DNA of 64,000 nucleotides from Oscillospiraceae bacterium. GTDB lineage: Bacteria; Bacillota; Clostridia; Oscillospirales; Oscillospiraceae. Shown in pieces: positions 27,510-36,869 of this stretch (position 1 is the first letter of the stretch; each line of letters opens with the position of its first letter). The notes below the pieces were generated by a model, which saw nothing but the letters and a program-made list of their open reading frames with translations, had not been told where the DNA came from and made no database searches. Where the stretch lies: contig JAAWBF010000183.1 of assembly GCA_022792555.1 (NCBI GenBank), positions 1 through 64,000 of the forward strand, read 5' to 3'. The translations under genes were made by a program, and so were the position numbers.

Positions 27510-27743
27510 ATGCCAAGAACAATTCGTCCAAAGGAAGAGCGTATTGCAGAGATTGAGATGAAGATTGAAGCCCATAAAGAGACCATCAAAAATTTAGAGG
27601 CCAAAAAACAGGCTATTCTCAGCCCTAGAAAGCGTAAGGCTAGACCTACTGCGAAGTCAGTTGTAGATATGGCCATCAAAGCGGGTATGAAACCGGCAGA
27701 AATCATGGAAAAACTGGGTTTAACAACAGAAGAGCAGGCATAA
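27510..27743 (+). CDS. Small basic coiled-coil protein
   Basis: A 77-residue hypothetical protein with a charged helical N-terminus (KEERIAEIEMKIEAHKETIKNLEAKKQ), a basic linker (SPRKRKARPTAK) and a short C-terminal helical domain MKPAEIMEKLGLTTEE that looks like a helix-turn-helix end. The start is the ATG after GGGAGG, not the track start. Followed by a strong terminator. Likely nucleic-acid-associated, which is an inference from charge only. Confidence 0.65.
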   Translation: MPRTIRPKEERIAEIEMKIEAHKETIKNLEAKKQAILSPRKRKARPTAKSVVDMAIKAGMKPAEIMEKLGLTTEEQA

Positions 27744-27752
27744 AAGAAGCTT

Positions 27753-27783
27753 AGAGGGTGCGGATAACGCACCCTCTTTTTTA
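27753..27783 (+). terminator. Rho-independent terminator
   Basis: A perfect 10-bp stem AGAGGGTGCG / CGCACCCTCT, 5-nt loop, six T. Ends the small coiled-coil gene transcript before the BlaI gene. Confidence 0.9.
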
Positions 27784-27794
27784 TACAATTTCGC

Positions 27795-27834
27795 TTGACA
27801 AGTGTCTACCTTTCTGCTATATTTTTGGTAGACA
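27795..27834 (+). promoter_or_regulatory. Promoter with BlaI-type operator
   Basis: TTGACA, 17 bp, TATATT. The inverted repeat TGTCTACC / GGTAGACA (27803-27810 and 27827-27834) brackets the -10 box. Its GTAGACA half-sites resemble known BlaI/MecI sites, so the repressor encoded next probably binds here and shuts off its own operon. Confidence 0.75.
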
Positions 27835-27915
27835 ATAGTATACCGCTTTCTTTTCTCATCCAGAGGCGAAAAGAGCAATAGAATATGAGAGAACCACAAA
27901 TGAGGAGGTAACCTG

Positions 27916-28293
27916 ATGAAGATCAATCTGTCTGACAGCGAATGGAAGCTGATGAACCAGCTATGGAAGAAAAGTCCCATGACCATTACAGAGTTGACTG
28001 CATCGCTCAAGGAGGAGACGAGCTGGGGAAAGAATACCATTATCACTATGCTGTCCCGGCTGGAAGTCAAGGGAGCCGTCTGCTATAAGCCTGGAATTCG
28101 AGCCAAACAGTACTTCCCCACGATTACGCAGAGAGATGCTGCCCAAGCGGAGACAGATAGCTTTTTGGGTAAGGTCTATGGTGGAAGCCTGGGTTTAATG
28201 GTAAACACTATGGTAGAAGGTCAGCGTCTCTCTCAGGAGGACATCGCAGAGTTAGCTGCTATTTTAGAGAAGGCAGGAGGAGAAACACAATGA
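27916..28293 (+). CDS. BlaI/MecI/CopY family transcriptional repressor
   Basis: A 125-residue winged-helix repressor. The DNA-binding half contains LSDSEWKLMNQLWKKSPMTITELTASL and WGKNTIITMLSRLEVKGAV, the family pattern; the C-terminal helices dimerise. In the paradigm the partner M56 sensor triggers cleavage of the repressor. The gene overlaps the M56 sensor gene by ATGA, and a palindromic operator lies over its promoter. The inducer need not be a beta-lactam. Confidence 0.93.
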   Translation: MKINLSDSEWKLMNQLWKKSPMTITELTASLKEETSWGKNTIITMLSRLEVKGAVCYKPGIRAKQYFPTITQRDAAQAETDSFLGKVYGGSLGLMVNTMVEGQRLSQEDIAELAAILEKAGGETQ

Positions 28294-31082
28294 AAGAGAT
28301 TCTTTTAACATCCTCGGCTTTAATTTTCGCACTGCTTATTTTAAGAAAGCTATTTCGCAACAGCGTTTCCCGTCGGATACAATATGCACTCTGGGGACTC
28401 GTACTACTACGGCTTTTGATTCCTATCAACCTTCCAGCAGTAGACTTTAACGTCCTAACCGCCACACAGCCTGTTCAAGAACGTCTCTCTGCCCAATTGG
28501 AGGCCCATCCCCTTCGTATTCAGCTAGGAAAAAATACATCAACCGTTGGGACAACTCCGATAACGCCTCCAGATGAAGAATTACACACCACTAACTATGA
28601 TCCTCTCTCAGTGGCTCAGCAAACCGACACTTCCCCAAAAGACAGATTGACAACAATTCAACTTCTGTGTTGGATCTGGTGGATTGGCAGTCTCAGTATG
28701 GCTATTTGGATGATGCTGTCTAATCTGCGCTTTTGGAAGGTACTGCGGAAAAATAGAATCCCATGTCCGGTAGCGGGCAACAAACGACGGATCTGGCTTG
28801 TCCCAAAGGGACTCCCCTCCCCCTGCCTGTTTGGTCTGTTCCACCCCGCTATCTATCTCACCCCGGCTGCCCTATCCAACGAAACTGGGCTACGGCACAT
28901 TCTGGCCCATGAGGAGACTCACGCCCGGCATCTGGATCCCCTCTGGGCACTCCTGCGCAGCATGTGTCTGATAATCTACTGGTTCGATCCACTGGTATGG
29001 TGGGCCGCTATTGCATCTAAAGTTGACTGTGAGCTGGCTTGTGATGAGGGCGCCCTTCATCTCCTGGGAGAACAGGAACGCATTCCATATGGCCGTACAC
29101 TTCTGTCCCTAATCCCTGTCCGTCAAGCTCCGATTTCTCCGATCCTGTCCGTAACTACGATGTCAGCGGATAAACGGCAGCTAAAGGAACGTATCACCTG
29201 TATTGCGGAGCACCGTCGAACTACAGTTACCGCTCTCCTGGCAGTGGTACTCATCACAGGGCTGGTCTGTGCCGCTACCTTTACCGACGCATCGGCCAGT
29301 GGACAAGACAGAACGCAAAAGCACCAAACACAGAATAGAATACAAAGCTATCCACTTACTGGCGCAGAGCTAACCTATTTTAATGAGGACTTTTTTGGTC
29401 CATCAGACAACCAGATAAATATCCGCTGTCAATTTCTCTCCTCAACCTATGAAACACCAGAAGAAATCAATCTGTTCGAGTTGTTCTATTGTGGGGTTCC
29501 AGATGGTGTTTTAGATCGGCGGAGCGATGTAGAGATGCTGATGAGTGCCTGGCATGAGGAGCTCGCTCCACAGTATGGAGAGCCAGACTGCCCCATCTAT
29601 GCCCTATCCACCGCCGATATGGATGGTCTGTTGTCCCGTTATACTGGCCTGACCTTGGCGCAGACCAACAAAGTTGGATTGGGACAGTTTATCTATCTCC
29701 CCAGTCAGGACGCCTATTATTGGTATCATGGTGATACCAATTACCACGTATGCTCCTTTACTGCCGGACTGCGGGAGAAGGATCTGATCCGGCTGTATTA
29801 TTACGACACCTTCTACGGCGGCGGCTGGAAATGCCTCACCCTGCGGGAGACGGGCGAGCAGAGCTATCATTTTGTCTCCCATCTCCCCTGCAAGAAACCC
29901 ACAATTCCGACGGTCTACCCGGAGTGGGAACCGGATCTGACCCTTCCGCTGAATCAACTGGAGCCCTATCAGGCCCCCGCTTTACAGGTAGAACATCACT
30001 CCAATGACATGGCGGAGTACCTGGACAATCTCATGGCCAATGACAGCGATATGGTGACAATCTATCACTCCACCGACGGCAAGATCTATGCCGCCGTCTC
30101 CAATCCTGGCCGGACGGAGCTTGACTGCTTCCTCACATTGAAGGATGATCGCTATGCGGTCGGCTTTTTCCAGAACCTTTTTGGCTATAATGGTATTGTG
30201 ATTTCCTACGACGACTACATTACCGGTAGCCCCAGTCAGGGCGGCTATGTTGGAACCTATTATGACTACTACACCGTCACAGACGGGACCCCTTCCCTGC
30301 TGCTCCGAGCCTACGGTGTGGAGGAACCCATCATTCTGGATCTGGATGGAGACGGGACCAACGAGCTGGCCGCCGCCACCGGCGTCACCGCACAGATTTT
30401 CTTCCAGCGGGACGGCCAGATCTACGAGGCAAATCTCGTCTCCCTGCTGAAAGACGCCTGGCCTGAGCTGACCTACTGGGATTACAGCCGATGGGACGCC
30501 AACTACCGCCATCTGTACGCCTCTGGTTTTGTCCAGCACAGCCTTGGCGACAGCTCTGCCATCTTCTGGCGCTATCTCTATTTTGACGGAGAAAACGTGT
30601 TAGTTTACAAGGACAATCGGACAACAGTAGACCATGTGTTGGAAGGAATTGATCTTCCAGAGACAGTTTTGACTGCTATCAAGAACTATGTTTTGGAGCA
30701 ATATAACGGGCCATCTACAGAATTCCGTATGATGGAGGACGAGCCCACTTCCTATGATGATTGGAGAATTACCAGCGTGTCTGAGCCATATGAGACAATC
30801 GCAGGCAGTATGATTGTGGAGATTTGGAGGGTAAATTACGAACTGCACACCACCACTCCGGATCGTATTTTCATGGCAGGGGGCAGATATATGACGGAAG
30901 ACAGCTGGGTCAGTCCAGGCTATCCGGACTGTGATTACTTCTACTTCCAGAAAGATGGGGACGGGAGCCGGACTTATCTCTTTCATGATATATCAAATGA
31001 CTGTGTACCAGGGACAGGACTCTTTTTAGAGAACCTGACAAACCGGCTGTACGAACTGGGCCTTCTTCCGGACGAGACATAA
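28290..31082 (+). CDS. M56 (BlaR1-type) sensor metallopeptidase with large extracellular domain
   Basis: A 930-residue membrane protein. The N-terminal part has four or so membrane segments and the gluzincin motif HEETH (about residues 208-212), with CDEGAL downstream supplying the Glu ligand. After a further segment at about 310-330 (VTALLAVVLITGLVCAATF) comes about 600 residues, presumably outside the cell. This region has no penicillin-binding SxxK domain that I can see; it contains an Asp-rich LDLDGDGTNELAA stretch like FG-GAP/EF-hand repeats. It likely senses an envelope signal and relieves BlaI repression. Confidence 0.85.
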   Translation: MKEILLTSSALIFALLILRKLFRNSVSRRIQYALWGLVLLRLLIPINLPAVDFNVLTATQPVQERLSAQLEAHPLRIQLGKNTSTVGTTPITPPDEELHTTNYDPLSVAQQTDTSPKDRLTTIQLLCWIWWIGSLSMAIWMMLSNLRFWKVLRKNRIPCPVAGNKRRIWLVPKGLPSPCLFGLFHPAIYLTPAALSNETGLRHILAHEETHARHLDPLWALLRSMCLIIYWFDPLVWWAAIASKVDCELACDEGALHLLGEQERIPYGRTLLSLIPVRQAPISPILSVTTMSADKRQLKERITCIAEHRRTTVTALLAVVLITGLVCAATFTDASASGQDRTQKHQTQNRIQSYPLTGAELTYFNEDFFGPSDNQINIRCQFLSSTYETPEEINLFELFYCGVPDGVLDRRSDVEMLMSAWHEELAPQYGEPDCPIYALSTADMDGLLSRYTGLTLAQTNKVGLGQFIYLPSQDAYYWYHGDTNYHVCSFTAGLREKDLIRLYYYDTFYGGGWKCLTLRETGEQSYHFVSHLPCKKPTIPTVYPEWEPDLTLPLNQLEPYQAPALQVEHHSNDMAEYLDNLMANDSDMVTIYHSTDGKIYAAVSNPGRTELDCFLTLKDDRYAVGFFQNLFGYNGIVISYDDYITGSPSQGGYVGTYYDYYTVTDGTPSLLLRAYGVEEPIILDLDGDGTNELAAATGVTAQIFFQRDGQIYEANLVSLLKDAWPELTYWDYSRWDANYRHLYASGFVQHSLGDSSAIFWRYLYFDGENVLVYKDNRTTVDHVLEGIDLPETVLTAIKNYVLEQYNGPSTEFRMMEDEPTSYDDWRITSVSEPYETIAGSMIVEIWRVNYELHTTTPDRIFMAGGRYMTEDSWVSPGYPDCDYFYFQKDGDGSRTYLFHDISNDCVPGTGLFLENLTNRLYELGLLPDET

Positions 31083-31088
31083 GGCAAA

Positions 31089-31130
31089 AGCAGCGTCTCC
31101 TTCCCGATTTTGTGGAAGGAGGCGCTGCTT
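31089..31130. terminator. Bidirectional terminator between the M56 and rtcB genes
   Basis: A 16-bp stem AGCAGCGTCTCCTTCC / GGAAGGAGGCGCTGCT (one G-T-type mismatch) lies between two convergent genes, 7 bp after the M56 stop and 2 bp before the end of rtcB. Confidence 0.75.
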
Positions 31131-31131
31131 G

Positions 31132-32343
31132 TTAATCGTCAGACTCTCCGGCCTTGAAGTTATAGATAGGTTTGATCACCGCTTGAATGTCTACAGTGGG
31201 ACTGATGTTGTCGACAATATCCTCCATACACTTATAGGCCATGGGACACTCGTCCAGAGTAGCGCTTCCTACTGAAGTGGAATAAATATTGGCCATCTGT
31301 TTTTTAAACTCTGAGACCGTAAAGGACTGCTTAGCCGCGGAACGGCTCATGAGACGGCCAGCGCCGTGAGGGGCGGAATAATTCCAGTCCTCATTTCCCT
31401 TCCCAACACATAGCAGACTACCGTCCCGCATATTGATAGGAATCAGCAGCCGCTCTCCCGCCTGTGCGGAGACGGCTCCCTTGCGTAGGATCATGGCGTT
31501 GGTGTCAATGTAGTTGTGGATGGTAGTAAATTGATCCTCCACATGGAGCTTCATTCCTTTGACTAACTCATCCATCATCGCCTGCCGGTTCAACGCAGCG
31601 AAGCGCTGGACAATCTGCATATCATGGAGGTAGTCCTCAAACAGCGGGCCGGATACATAGGCTAAGGGCCGCGGAATATTGGTCCGCTTCGTATTTTTTA
31701 GCTTTTTTAAGGCTTTTTGAATTTCATGCTCCCTGCCCTGGGCTTTGAGATCGTTGATGAGCTTTTGTTGCGAAACCGCATCGCACTGGTTCAGGACTTT
31801 ATAGCCCTCTTCCTGATAGTATTTCGCGACCTCTAAACCGAGATGGCGGCTGCCTGAGTGAATGACAAGGTATAAATGCCCTTCCTCATCTCGATCCACC
31901 TCGATAAAGTGGTTACCGCCCCCCAAGGTACCAATGCTCTTCTCTGCACGGGTCAGATGCAGCTGCTTGGCACAGCGCAGGTCCTCCAGTTCCAGCTGAC
32001 TGGCGTACCTGTGGGCCTTCTCCCGAATGGCAAATCCAGAAGGAATGTTCTCTCGGATTAGCCTATCCAGCTTTTGCAATTCCACATGGGTCTCGCGGAC
32101 CCGGACCGTCTCCATACCACAGCCGATGTCTACACCGACTAAATTGGGAACTATTTTATCCGTGATCGTCATAGTGGTTCCAACGGTACATCCAGCCCCA
32201 GCGTGGACATCCGGCATCAGCCGAATACGGCTGCCTGCCGTAAATTCTTGGTTGCACAGTGCGATTACCTGGGAAATAGATGCCTGGTCCACCACATCGG
32301 TAAAAATTGTTGCTGTATTATATTTTCCTGAAAGGGTCAACAT
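31132..32343 (-). CDS. rtcB: RtcB family RNA-splicing ligase
   Basis: A 403-residue RtcB-fold enzyme that joins RNA 2',3'-cyclic-phosphate (or 3'-phosphate) to 5'-OH ends with GTP and Mn2+. Diagnostic stretches are MPDVHAGAGCTVG, LVGVDIGCGM, GTLGGGNHFIEV, HSGSRHLG and SAPHGAGRLMSR. It is a short form compared with E. coli RtcB. The start was moved to the ATG after AGGAGG. It follows gpsA at 54 bp on the same strand, so it is probably the last gene of the DUF512-der-plsY-gpsA operon. No RtcA or archease gene is adjacent. Confidence 0.9.
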   Translation of the reverse strand: MLTLSGKYNTATIFTDVVDQASISQVIALCNQEFTAGSRIRLMPDVHAGAGCTVGTTMTITDKIVPNLVGVDIGCGMETVRVRETHVELQKLDRLIRENIPSGFAIREKAHRYASQLELEDLRCAKQLHLTRAEKSIGTLGGGNHFIEVDRDEEGHLYLVIHSGSRHLGLEVAKYYQEEGYKVLNQCDAVSQQKLINDLKAQGREHEIQKALKKLKNTKRTNIPRPLAYVSGPLFEDYLHDMQIVQRFAALNRQAMMDELVKGMKLHVEDQFTTIHNYIDTNAMILRKGAVSAQAGERLLIPINMRDGSLLCVGKGNEDWNYSAPHGAGRLMSRSAAKQSFTVSEFKKQMANIYSTSVGSATLDECPMAYKCMEDIVDNISPTVDIQAVIKPIYNFKAGESDD

Positions 32344-32397
32344 AGTGCCTCCTGCCGGACTCCTTATGTCCGGCTGTAATATCCCCCTTGTCAAAAA

Positions 32398-33399
32398 CTA
32401 GACCCAGCTCTCCTCCAGCTCGTGCTTTTTGGCACGGGTCATCAGCTCTGTTATGACAACATGGGGATCTTTATTTTTGTAAAGTACCTCATAGGCTGCC
32501 TGGGTGATTGGCATCTCCACGCCCATCTTATCGGCCAGTGTCTTGGCGTTCGCCGCTGCATAATAGCCCTCTACTACGGCGCCAATCTCCTGGATGGCCT
32601 GCTGAACCGGCGTTCCCTGCCCGATCAAAATGCCGCAGCGGCGGTTTCGTGAATGCATGGAGGTGCAGGTGACGATGAGATCTCCGACGCCTGCCAGGCC
32701 GGCGAAGGTCTCTTTGCGTCCGCCCATGGCTTCCCCTAGCCGGGCAATCTCAGTCAATCCGCGGGTCATCAGGGCGGCTTTGGTATTGTCTCCAAATCCC
32801 ATACCATCACAGCAGCCCGCGCAAAGGGCGATCACATTTTTTAAGGCGGCGGCCAGTTCTACCCCGACAACATCGTCTGAAGCATAGACACGAAACCGCT
32901 CATTCATAAACAGATCCTGAATAAATTCGGCGCTCCACTGCTCTTTGGATGCGGCCACAACTGTCGTTGGTACTCTGCGTCCCACTTCTTCCGCATGGGA
33001 AGGACCCGAAAGGGCCACAATGGGATGATTAGAACCTGTTTCCTGTGCGATGGCCTGGGTGAGTGTACAGGAGGTATCCTTTTCAATCCCTTTTGAGACT
33101 GAGACTATTACAGTATCTCTCTCCAGCAGCGAAGTGAGCTGTCGGGCAGTGGACCTGACAGCAAAGGAGGGAGTCGCAAGGATTATAGCTTTACATTCCT
33201 TGACACAGCTCAGATCACTGGTGAGTTTGAGTGTTTTTGGCAGAGGAATCTCCTTGAGCATGGGATTCTCCCCAGTCTCCCGCAGAACGCGGGACTCCTC
33301 CTCCAGATAGGACCAGAGGGTGACATCATGACCATTTTCAAGTAGCACCATTGCCAGGGCTGTCCCCCAGCCGCCGCTGCCCACTACTGCAGTTTTCAT
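32398..33399 (-). CDS. gpsA: NAD(P)-dependent glycerol-3-phosphate dehydrogenase
   Basis: Makes sn-glycerol-3-phosphate from dihydroxyacetone phosphate for phospholipid synthesis. 333 residues with the Rossmann motif VVGSGGWGTALA at the N-terminus, SVSKGIEKDT, the catalytic-Lys region ELAAALKNVIALCAG and GLAGVGDLIVTCTS. The start overlaps the plsY stop by 4 bp, and its product is the substrate of PlsY, a clear functional coupling. Confidence 0.97.
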   Translation of the reverse strand: MKTAVVGSGGWGTALAMVLLENGHDVTLWSYLEEESRVLRETGENPMLKEIPLPKTLKLTSDLSCVKECKAIILATPSFAVRSTARQLTSLLERDTVIVSVSKGIEKDTSCTLTQAIAQETGSNHPIVALSGPSHAEEVGRRVPTTVVAASKEQWSAEFIQDLFMNERFRVYASDDVVGVELAAALKNVIALCAGCCDGMGFGDNTKAALMTRGLTEIARLGEAMGGRKETFAGLAGVGDLIVTCTSMHSRNRRCGILIGQGTPVQQAIQEIGAVVEGYYAAANAKTLADKMGVEMPITQAAYEVLYKNKDPHVVITELMTRAKKHELEESWV

Positions 33400-34052
33400 T
33401 CCTTTGCCTCCTTCTCTGAATGATGATGAAAGCTAAACTGGCTCTCTTCCCCTTTTAAAATACGCTGTAGATTACCACGATGCTTCCAAACAATCAGTCC
33501 TCCAATGATAATGGCTAACAGTAGAAGTACCACATCCCGATATACAAACCAAGTGGCGAAGGGGAAGGAAGTGCCAGCCCAGATGGACCCAAGGGATACC
33601 CATTTTGTAAGGACGGCCAGGATTAAAAATCCACCCCATACCACCAGAGCCACCCGCCAGTCAATCATAATGGCGATGGTGCCGCCGGAGAGAATCCCCT
33701 TACCACCCTTGAATCCAAACATACAGGGAAACATATGTCCCAATAGGCAGAACATGCCAGACCAGTATTTAGAAAAATCAGTGCTGCCCAGCAGTGCCAT
33801 CCCAATCAAAACCGCCACAACAGCCTTGAGTACATCGGTCAGGATTACGACAAGGGTCAGCGGCCCGCCAAAGGTTCGATAGAAGTTGGTCAATCCCGCA
33901 TTGCCGCTACCATGTTTACGGATGTCGTTGCGCAGAATATACTTGGAAACAATTACCGCGCCGTTGAAACAGCCGCAGAAATAGGCAATCGCGGCTGGGA
34001 GAAGCAGCACAAAGATACAATACCGCAGCCAATCCATCACACTAACTGGCAT
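33396..34052 (-). CDS. plsY: Acyl-phosphate:glycerol-3-phosphate acyltransferase
   Basis: A 218-residue membrane enzyme that acylates glycerol-3-phosphate from acyl-phosphate, the first step of phospholipid synthesis. Motifs are CGCFNGAVIVSKY with KHGSGNAGLTNFYRTFG and GFKGGKGILSGG, and there are about five to seven hydrophobic segments. The start is the ATG after GAGGAGGG; the long track ORF adds an untranslated-looking extension. It lies between der and gpsA. Confidence 0.96.
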   Translation of the reverse strand: MPVSVMDWLRYCIFVLLLPAAIAYFCGCFNGAVIVSKYILRNDIRKHGSGNAGLTNFYRTFGGPLTLVVILTDVLKAVVAVLIGMALLGSTDFSKYWSGMFCLLGHMFPCMFGFKGGKGILSGGTIAIMIDWRVALVVWGGFLILAVLTKWVSLGSIWAGTSFPFATWFVYRDVVLLLLAIIIGGLIVWKHRGNLQRILKGEESQFSFHHHSEKEAKE

Positions 34053-34122
34053 CCGAGTTCCCTCCTCATCATTGATGTCATGGTTTCTATCCCTGCATGG
34101 GATTACAACATAAGTTACTGTT

Positions 34123-35448
34123 TTATTTCGTACGCTCTTCCTTTTGACGGATGGTAATCCGGACTGGCGTTCCCTCCAGACCAAAGGTATTCCGGATCTG
34201 ATTTTCCAAATACCGTTGGTAGGAGAAGTGAAAGAGCTGGGTGTCATTACAGAAGATCACAAAATGGGGGGGCTTGATCCCCACTTGTGTCATATAATAG
34301 ATTTTCAGCCGCCTTCCCTTATCTGTGGGGGGTTGGACTCGAACTGTGGCGTCTGCCAGTACGGTATTCAGCATCCCCGTAGTAATGCGCAGAGAAGCCT
34401 GTTGGTGAACCGATTGGATCAGCGCAAAGAGCCGATCGACCCGCTGGCCTGTAAGAGCAGAGAGAAAGAGGATGGGAGCATAGGTCATATAGGACAGATC
34501 TCGGCGGATCTCCTGCCGCATCCGATCCATGGTCTTGTCGTCTTTCTCTACGGCATCCCACTTGTTGGCCACAATGATACAGGCTTTTCCAGACTCGTGA
34601 GCCAGACCTGCTACTTTCGTGTCTTGCTCTGTCACACCCTCGTTGGCGTCGATTAAAATAAAACATACATCGGAGCGCTCAATTGCCATGGTGGCACGAA
34701 GGACGGAGAATTTCTCAATGCGGTCATCTATCTTGGATTTTTTACGCATTCCAGCGGTGTCAATAAAGCAATAAGTCCCAGTTGAATGCTCAAAATAACT
34801 GTCTACCGCGTCCCGGGTCGTTCCAGCCATGTTGGAGACAATCACCCGCTCTTCTCCTAAGATCCTGTTAACTAGAGAGGACTTCCCTACATTTGGCTTA
34901 CCGATTACTGCCACCTTAATTATGCTGTCATCGATTTCCTCTCCCCCTTCCGGCGGGAAATGCTCCAGGCAGGCATCCAGCAGATCACCTGTGCCGTGAC
35001 CGTGGACGGCGGAGACTGCGATAGGATCGCCTAAACCGAGGTTGTAAAACTCATAGATATCTGGGTTTGTCATCCCTACCTGATCCATCTTATTGACGGC
35101 CAGCACAACAGGTTTTCTGGCACGTAGCAGCATACTGGCAACCTCCTGATCGGAGGCAGTCAGGCCGGTTTTGATGTCACAGAGGAAGACAATTACGGTG
35201 GCATTTTGGATGGCGATCTCAGCCTGCTGGCGCATAAAACTCAGAATCTCGTCATCGGTCCCAGGCTCAATGCCGCCGGTATCCACGATGTCAAAGGTAC
35301 GGCCATTCCATTCGCATTGCGCATAAATCCTGTCCCTGGTGACACCAGGGGTGTCCTCTACAATGGAGAGGCGCTGCCCCACCAGCTTGTTAAAGAGCAT
35401 AGACTTGCCCACGTTGGGCCGTCCTACAATTGCGATTAAGGGCCTCAT
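34123..35448 (-). CDS. der: Ribosome biogenesis GTPase Der (EngA)
   Basis: A 441-residue double GTPase needed for 50S assembly. The first G domain has GRPNVGKS, DTPGVTRDRIY, DTGG and NKMD; the second has GKPNVGKSSL, DTAGMRKKSK and NKWD; a KH-like domain ends the protein. It overlaps the DUF512 gene by 4 bp and is followed by plsY after 70 bp. Confidence 0.98.
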   Translation of the reverse strand: MRPLIAIVGRPNVGKSMLFNKLVGQRLSIVEDTPGVTRDRIYAQCEWNGRTFDIVDTGGIEPGTDDEILSFMRQQAEIAIQNATVIVFLCDIKTGLTASDQEVASMLLRARKPVVLAVNKMDQVGMTNPDIYEFYNLGLGDPIAVSAVHGHGTGDLLDACLEHFPPEGGEEIDDSIIKVAVIGKPNVGKSSLVNRILGEERVIVSNMAGTTRDAVDSYFEHSTGTYCFIDTAGMRKKSKIDDRIEKFSVLRATMAIERSDVCFILIDANEGVTEQDTKVAGLAHESGKACIIVANKWDAVEKDDKTMDRMRQEIRRDLSYMTYAPILFLSALTGQRVDRLFALIQSVHQQASLRITTGMLNTVLADATVRVQPPTDKGRRLKIYYMTQVGIKPPHFVIFCNDTQLFHFSYQRYLENQIRNTFGLEGTPVRITIRQKEERTK

Positions 35449-36848
35449 GGTTTCCCCTCCTTCCGTTTTCTTGGCGGATTGTAGTCATAGTACTCAGCGC
35501 TATCTTCCGAGACCATGACATAGGATTCTCCTATCAGATCTGTATCAGGTGCAAAAATGGCATCAAACAGTGCTCCACCATCCTGCTCTACTGGCACAAG
35601 CGGGACGCCTAATACCTCTTCCACCTGTTCGACCGTTACATCGTCCAAAAAGACGTGTTCCTGATGGCGCAGCATGTTGGTAGGGATCAGCAGACGCTCA
35701 CCTAACGGCTTACCTTCAAGCTGCTGTATGAGATCATGCCCCGTGATCAGCCCAGCTACATCAATGGTCTCACCAAAAAAGTGATTGACAATTGGATAGA
35801 CCTCTCCCTGTAGATTGGGGTAAGCACCCTTGGCCATCTCCAGCAGGGCTGTCAAATGAGGCGCCGCAGCTACTCCAGTGGCGATGGAAAAGGGGGATGG
35901 CGTGTCACACTGTTCAAAGGACAGCGCTGCTTGAAATTCAGACTGGAGCAGGGTCAACATGCCAACTCCATTCTCTAATTGAGTAAAGGACTCATAAAAA
36001 TCTTCTGAAGGCAGTTTCCGGCCTGCTTTCAGATAAAATTCGTCTGAACACCATACCAGCCGCGTTCCGAACTGTTCCAAACATCGCTGAGAAAACTGTT
36101 CTACCTGGATCAGGACCTGCTCTGCGCTTTCTGTGGTATATGCCTCTAAAGGATACAGGCTGTCGCGGAAACGTGTAATTCCAACCGGAACCACAGAGAT
36201 ACTGTTTACACCTGGATACAAATCGGACAGCTCAGTCAGGGTGTGGTCCAGCTCCGCCCCGTCATTGAGATTTGGACATGCTACAATTTGACAGTTCATG
36301 GTAATTCCGGCCGCAGCAAAGCGGCGCATTTGCTCTAAGCACTGCCCAGCTCTTCGGTTGCCCAGCATCTGTTCCCGCAGAACCGGCTTGGTCGTGTGGA
36401 CTGAGATATTGATGGGAGAAATGCGCAGGTCTACAATCCTCTGCAGTTCTCGTTCGCTGAGGTTGGTCAGGGTGATATAATTCCCCATTAGGAAGGAGAG
36501 CCGGGCGTCGTCATCTTTAAAATATAAGGTATCCCGCAAGCCGGGCGGCATCTGGTCCACAAAGCAGAAAATACAGCGGTTGGCACAAGAGCGGGCCTTG
36601 TCCATCAAATAGGTCTCAAAATTGAGGCCCAGCCCCTCCCCTGCAGCCTTCCGAAGCTGAACGGTGCGGATCCGCTCTGCTCCATCAGAAAGTGTGAGGA
36701 CCAGCCGCGGATCGTAGGTATAAAATTTATAATCCAAAACGTCTGTAATGGCGTGTCCATTGACTTGGATCAAGGTCTCACCGGGGTGGATCCCCGCCCG
36801 CTGGGCCGGACTGCCCGGATCAACCGACCGGATTACTGTCATGCTCAC
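35445..36848 (-). CDS. DUF512/PDZ-domain radical SAM-type protein
   Basis: A 467-residue protein with an N-terminal PDZ domain (DPGSPAQRAGIHPGETLIQVNG), then a radical-SAM-like core with the cysteine triad RSCANRCIFCFVDQ at about residues 86-95 and a C-terminal DUF512 region. Family members are widespread next to der in clostridia; the function is unknown. It starts with GTG 9 bp after GAGG. It is first in the der-plsY-gpsA-rtcB operon, behind a long leader that contains an inverted repeat. Confidence 0.88.
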   Translation of the reverse strand: MSMTVIRSVDPGSPAQRAGIHPGETLIQVNGHAITDVLDYKFYTYDPRLVLTLSDGAERIRTVQLRKAAGEGLGLNFETYLMDKARSCANRCIFCFVDQMPPGLRDTLYFKDDDARLSFLMGNYITLTNLSERELQRIVDLRISPINISVHTTKPVLREQMLGNRRAGQCLEQMRRFAAAGITMNCQIVACPNLNDGAELDHTLTELSDLYPGVNSISVVPVGITRFRDSLYPLEAYTTESAEQVLIQVEQFSQRCLEQFGTRLVWCSDEFYLKAGRKLPSEDFYESFTQLENGVGMLTLLQSEFQAALSFEQCDTPSPFSIATGVAAAPHLTALLEMAKGAYPNLQGEVYPIVNHFFGETIDVAGLITGHDLIQQLEGKPLGERLLIPTNMLRHQEHVFLDDVTVEQVEEVLGVPLVPVEQDGGALFDAIFAPDTDLIGESYVMVSEDSAEYYDYNPPRKRKEGKP

Positions 36849-36869
36849 AAAATGCAGCCTCGCTTCTTA

